Positions 22,287 to 23,380 of a stretch of 23,380 bases of DNA are shown here, in pieces. Position numbers and translations under genes: made by a program. The DNA is from CAG-841 sp963656825 (GTDB lineage: Bacteria > Bacillota > Clostridia > Oscillospirales > CAG-272). A model generated the notes under the pieces. It was not told the DNA's origin and made no database searches. It saw only the letters and a list, made by a program, of their open reading frames with translations. The DNA lies in the NCBI GenBank assembly GCA_963656825.1, contig CAVKJG010000032.1, forward strand, positions 1 through 23,380. Direction: 5' to 3'. Position 1 is the first letter of the stretch, and each line of letters begins with the position of its first letter.

Positions 22287-23315
22287 ATGAATATGGATTT
22301 CAGAAGAAAGCTTCCTATTCCGAAAGAAGTAAAGGAGATGTATCCGATCTCCGAGGAGCTTGTAAAAATAAAAGAGCAGAGGGATAACGAAATAAAAGCC
22401 GTTTTCTCCGGCAAAAGCGATAAATTCATTCTTGTGATAGGACCTTGCTCTGCCGACAGCGAAGCGCCCGTTCTCGAATATGTCACACGTCTTAAAAAAG
22501 TGGCGGAGCAGGTATCGGATAAGCTTGTAATAATTCCGAGGATATACACAAACAAGCCGAGAACCGTCGGCGACGGCTATAAAGGCATGCTTCATCAGCC
22601 CGATCCCTCCGGCAATCCCGACATACTTAAAGGTATAATCGCCATTCGTGAGCTTCACACAAGAGTTCTTCGTGAAACGGGACTCTCCACAGCCGACGAA
22701 ATGCTCTATCCCGACAATCACCGTTATCTTTCGGACCTTATTTCATATATTGCGGTAGGAGCAAGATCCGTTGAAAATCAGTTCCATCGTCTTACAGCCA
22801 GCGGTCTTGACATTCCCGTCGGTATGAAAAACCCCACAAGCGGCGACCTTTCGGTAATGCTCAATTCCATAACGGCGGCTCAGCATCCTCATGTTTTCAT
22901 TTACAGAGGGTGGGAGGTTGAAAGCAAGGGCAACGAATATGCGCACGCTATCCTGCGCGGATATGTAAACAAGCACGGCGAATCTCAGCCAAACTATCAT
23001 TACGAGGATCTTATTTTCCTTGCCGAGCATTATGCCGCGCACGACCTCAAAAACAAATCGATAATAGTTGATACAAACCACGCAAATTCCGGCAAGCACT
23101 GGCTTGAACAGATAAGAATCGCAAAGGAAGTGCTTTCCTCCTGCCGTCAGAACGCCGAAATAAAAAATATGGTAAAAGGTCTTATGATAGAAAGCTATCT
23201 CGAAGACGGTGCTCAGAAAATAGGCGAGGGCATATACGGAAAATCCATTACGGATCCCTGTCTCGGCTGGGAAAAAACCGAAAAACTCATTTTTGAAATC
23301 GCCGACCTCCTCTGA
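22287..23315 (+). CDS. aroF: DAHP synthase, type I (AroFGH family)
   Basis: A 342-residue enzyme that condenses PEP and erythrose-4-phosphate to DAHP, the first and committed shikimate step. Metal ligands: C54 in IGPCSADS, H265 in DTNHANSGK, E302 in MIESYLEDG and D323 in SITDPCLGW. Substrate motifs: IPRIYTNKPRTVGDGYKG, GARSVENQFHRLTASG and MKNPTSGD (E. coli KNGTDG). It has no fused chorismate mutase or ACT-type domain; the N-terminal 40 residues resemble the Phe/Tyr-binding arm of the E. coli enzymes, so feedback by Phe or Tyr is possible. AAAGGA precedes the ATG. Placing the entry enzyme last in the operon puts it furthest from the attenuator. Confidence 0.95.
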   Translation: MNMDFRRKLPIPKEVKEMYPISEELVKIKEQRDNEIKAVFSGKSDKFILVIGPCSADSEAPVLEYVTRLKKVAEQVSDKLVIIPRIYTNKPRTVGDGYKGMLHQPDPSGNPDILKGIIAIRELHTRVLRETGLSTADEMLYPDNHRYLSDLISYIAVGARSVENQFHRLTASGLDIPVGMKNPTSGDLSVMLNSITAAQHPHVFIYRGWEVESKGNEYAHAILRGYVNKHGESQPNYHYEDLIFLAEHYAAHDLKNKSIIVDTNHANSGKHWLEQIRIAKEVLSSCRQNAEIKNMVKGLMIESYLEDGAQKIGEGIYGKSITDPCLGWEKTEKLIFEIADLL

Positions 23316-23380
23316 CCTACTTTTCTTTGGAAAAGAAAAGTAGGCAAAAGAAACTTCGGTTATCGGGGACGATATACAGA
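23316..23380 (+). repeat. Dispersed repeat, copy B, with end-of-operon hairpin; runs off the window
   Basis: It starts at the base after the DAHP synthase stop with a 13-base perfect hairpin (23316-23328 with 23332-23344, loop GGA), then continues with the same GGCAAAAGAAACTTCGGTTAT tail found after mutS2 at 4861-4880. It matches copy A over 62-63 bases with two substitutions and one indel. The hairpin could act as a terminator or as a 3' RNA-stabilising structure, although no U-run follows. It may continue into a longer element beyond the window. Confidence 0.75.

Overview
The window looks like chromosome of an uncultured or poorly characterised spore-forming Clostridia-type Firmicute. The evidence is three sporulation genes (yqfC, yqfD, ylbJ), Firmicutes-type ribosome binding sites, frequent TTG starts, mutS2, and Clostridia-like versions of the aromatic genes. 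Lineage below class level is not resolved. No tRNA, rRNA, CRISPR array, transposase or phage gene was seen.

Layout. (1) 1-1029, minus strand: partial yqfD and complete yqfC, one base apart. (2) 1081-4802, plus strand: ylbJ-like membrane protein with a palindromic element inside its reading frame, a small Cys-rich protein, and mutS2, the last two sharing an ATGA overlap. (3) 4803-5210: a gene-free stretch of about 400 bases built from hairpins and repeat fragments, including a MITE-like palindromic element between two copies of a short repeat; a further copy of that repeat ends the window. (4) 5211-13745: rhamnulokinase (rhaB), L-rhamnose isomerase (rhaA), a CapA-type secreted protein, a two-SIS-domain sugar-phosphate protein, a tandem class II aldolase that probably does the rhamnulose-1-phosphate aldolase step, a PRPP synthetase and a PHP-domain hydrolase. 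All are co-directional with short gaps or overlaps. (5) 13789-23315: a consensus promoter, a 22-codon leader peptide rich in Tyr and Phe codons, tandem terminator hairpins, and then nine genes: aminotransferase, pheA, aroB, aroC, an aroE-aroK fusion, aroQ, aroA, tyrA and a DAHP synthase.

How it works together. The last block encodes every step from erythrose-4-phosphate plus PEP to chorismate, and both branches on to Phe and Tyr, with no Trp gene. Its leader fits: the control codons are Tyr and Phe, with no Trp.

Main discovery candidate. The leader RNA can be read as a chain of seven alternately complementary segments (1:2, 2:3, 3:4, 4:5, 5:6, 6:7). Pairs 3:4 and 5:6 are two consecutive intrinsic terminators. 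Segment 7 lies in the first codons of the first structural gene, so that pairing 6:7 would put its ribosome binding site and start codon in a loop. This extends the classic four-segment peptide-leader attenuator. Firmicutes amino acid operons more often use T-boxes, and no T-box was found here.
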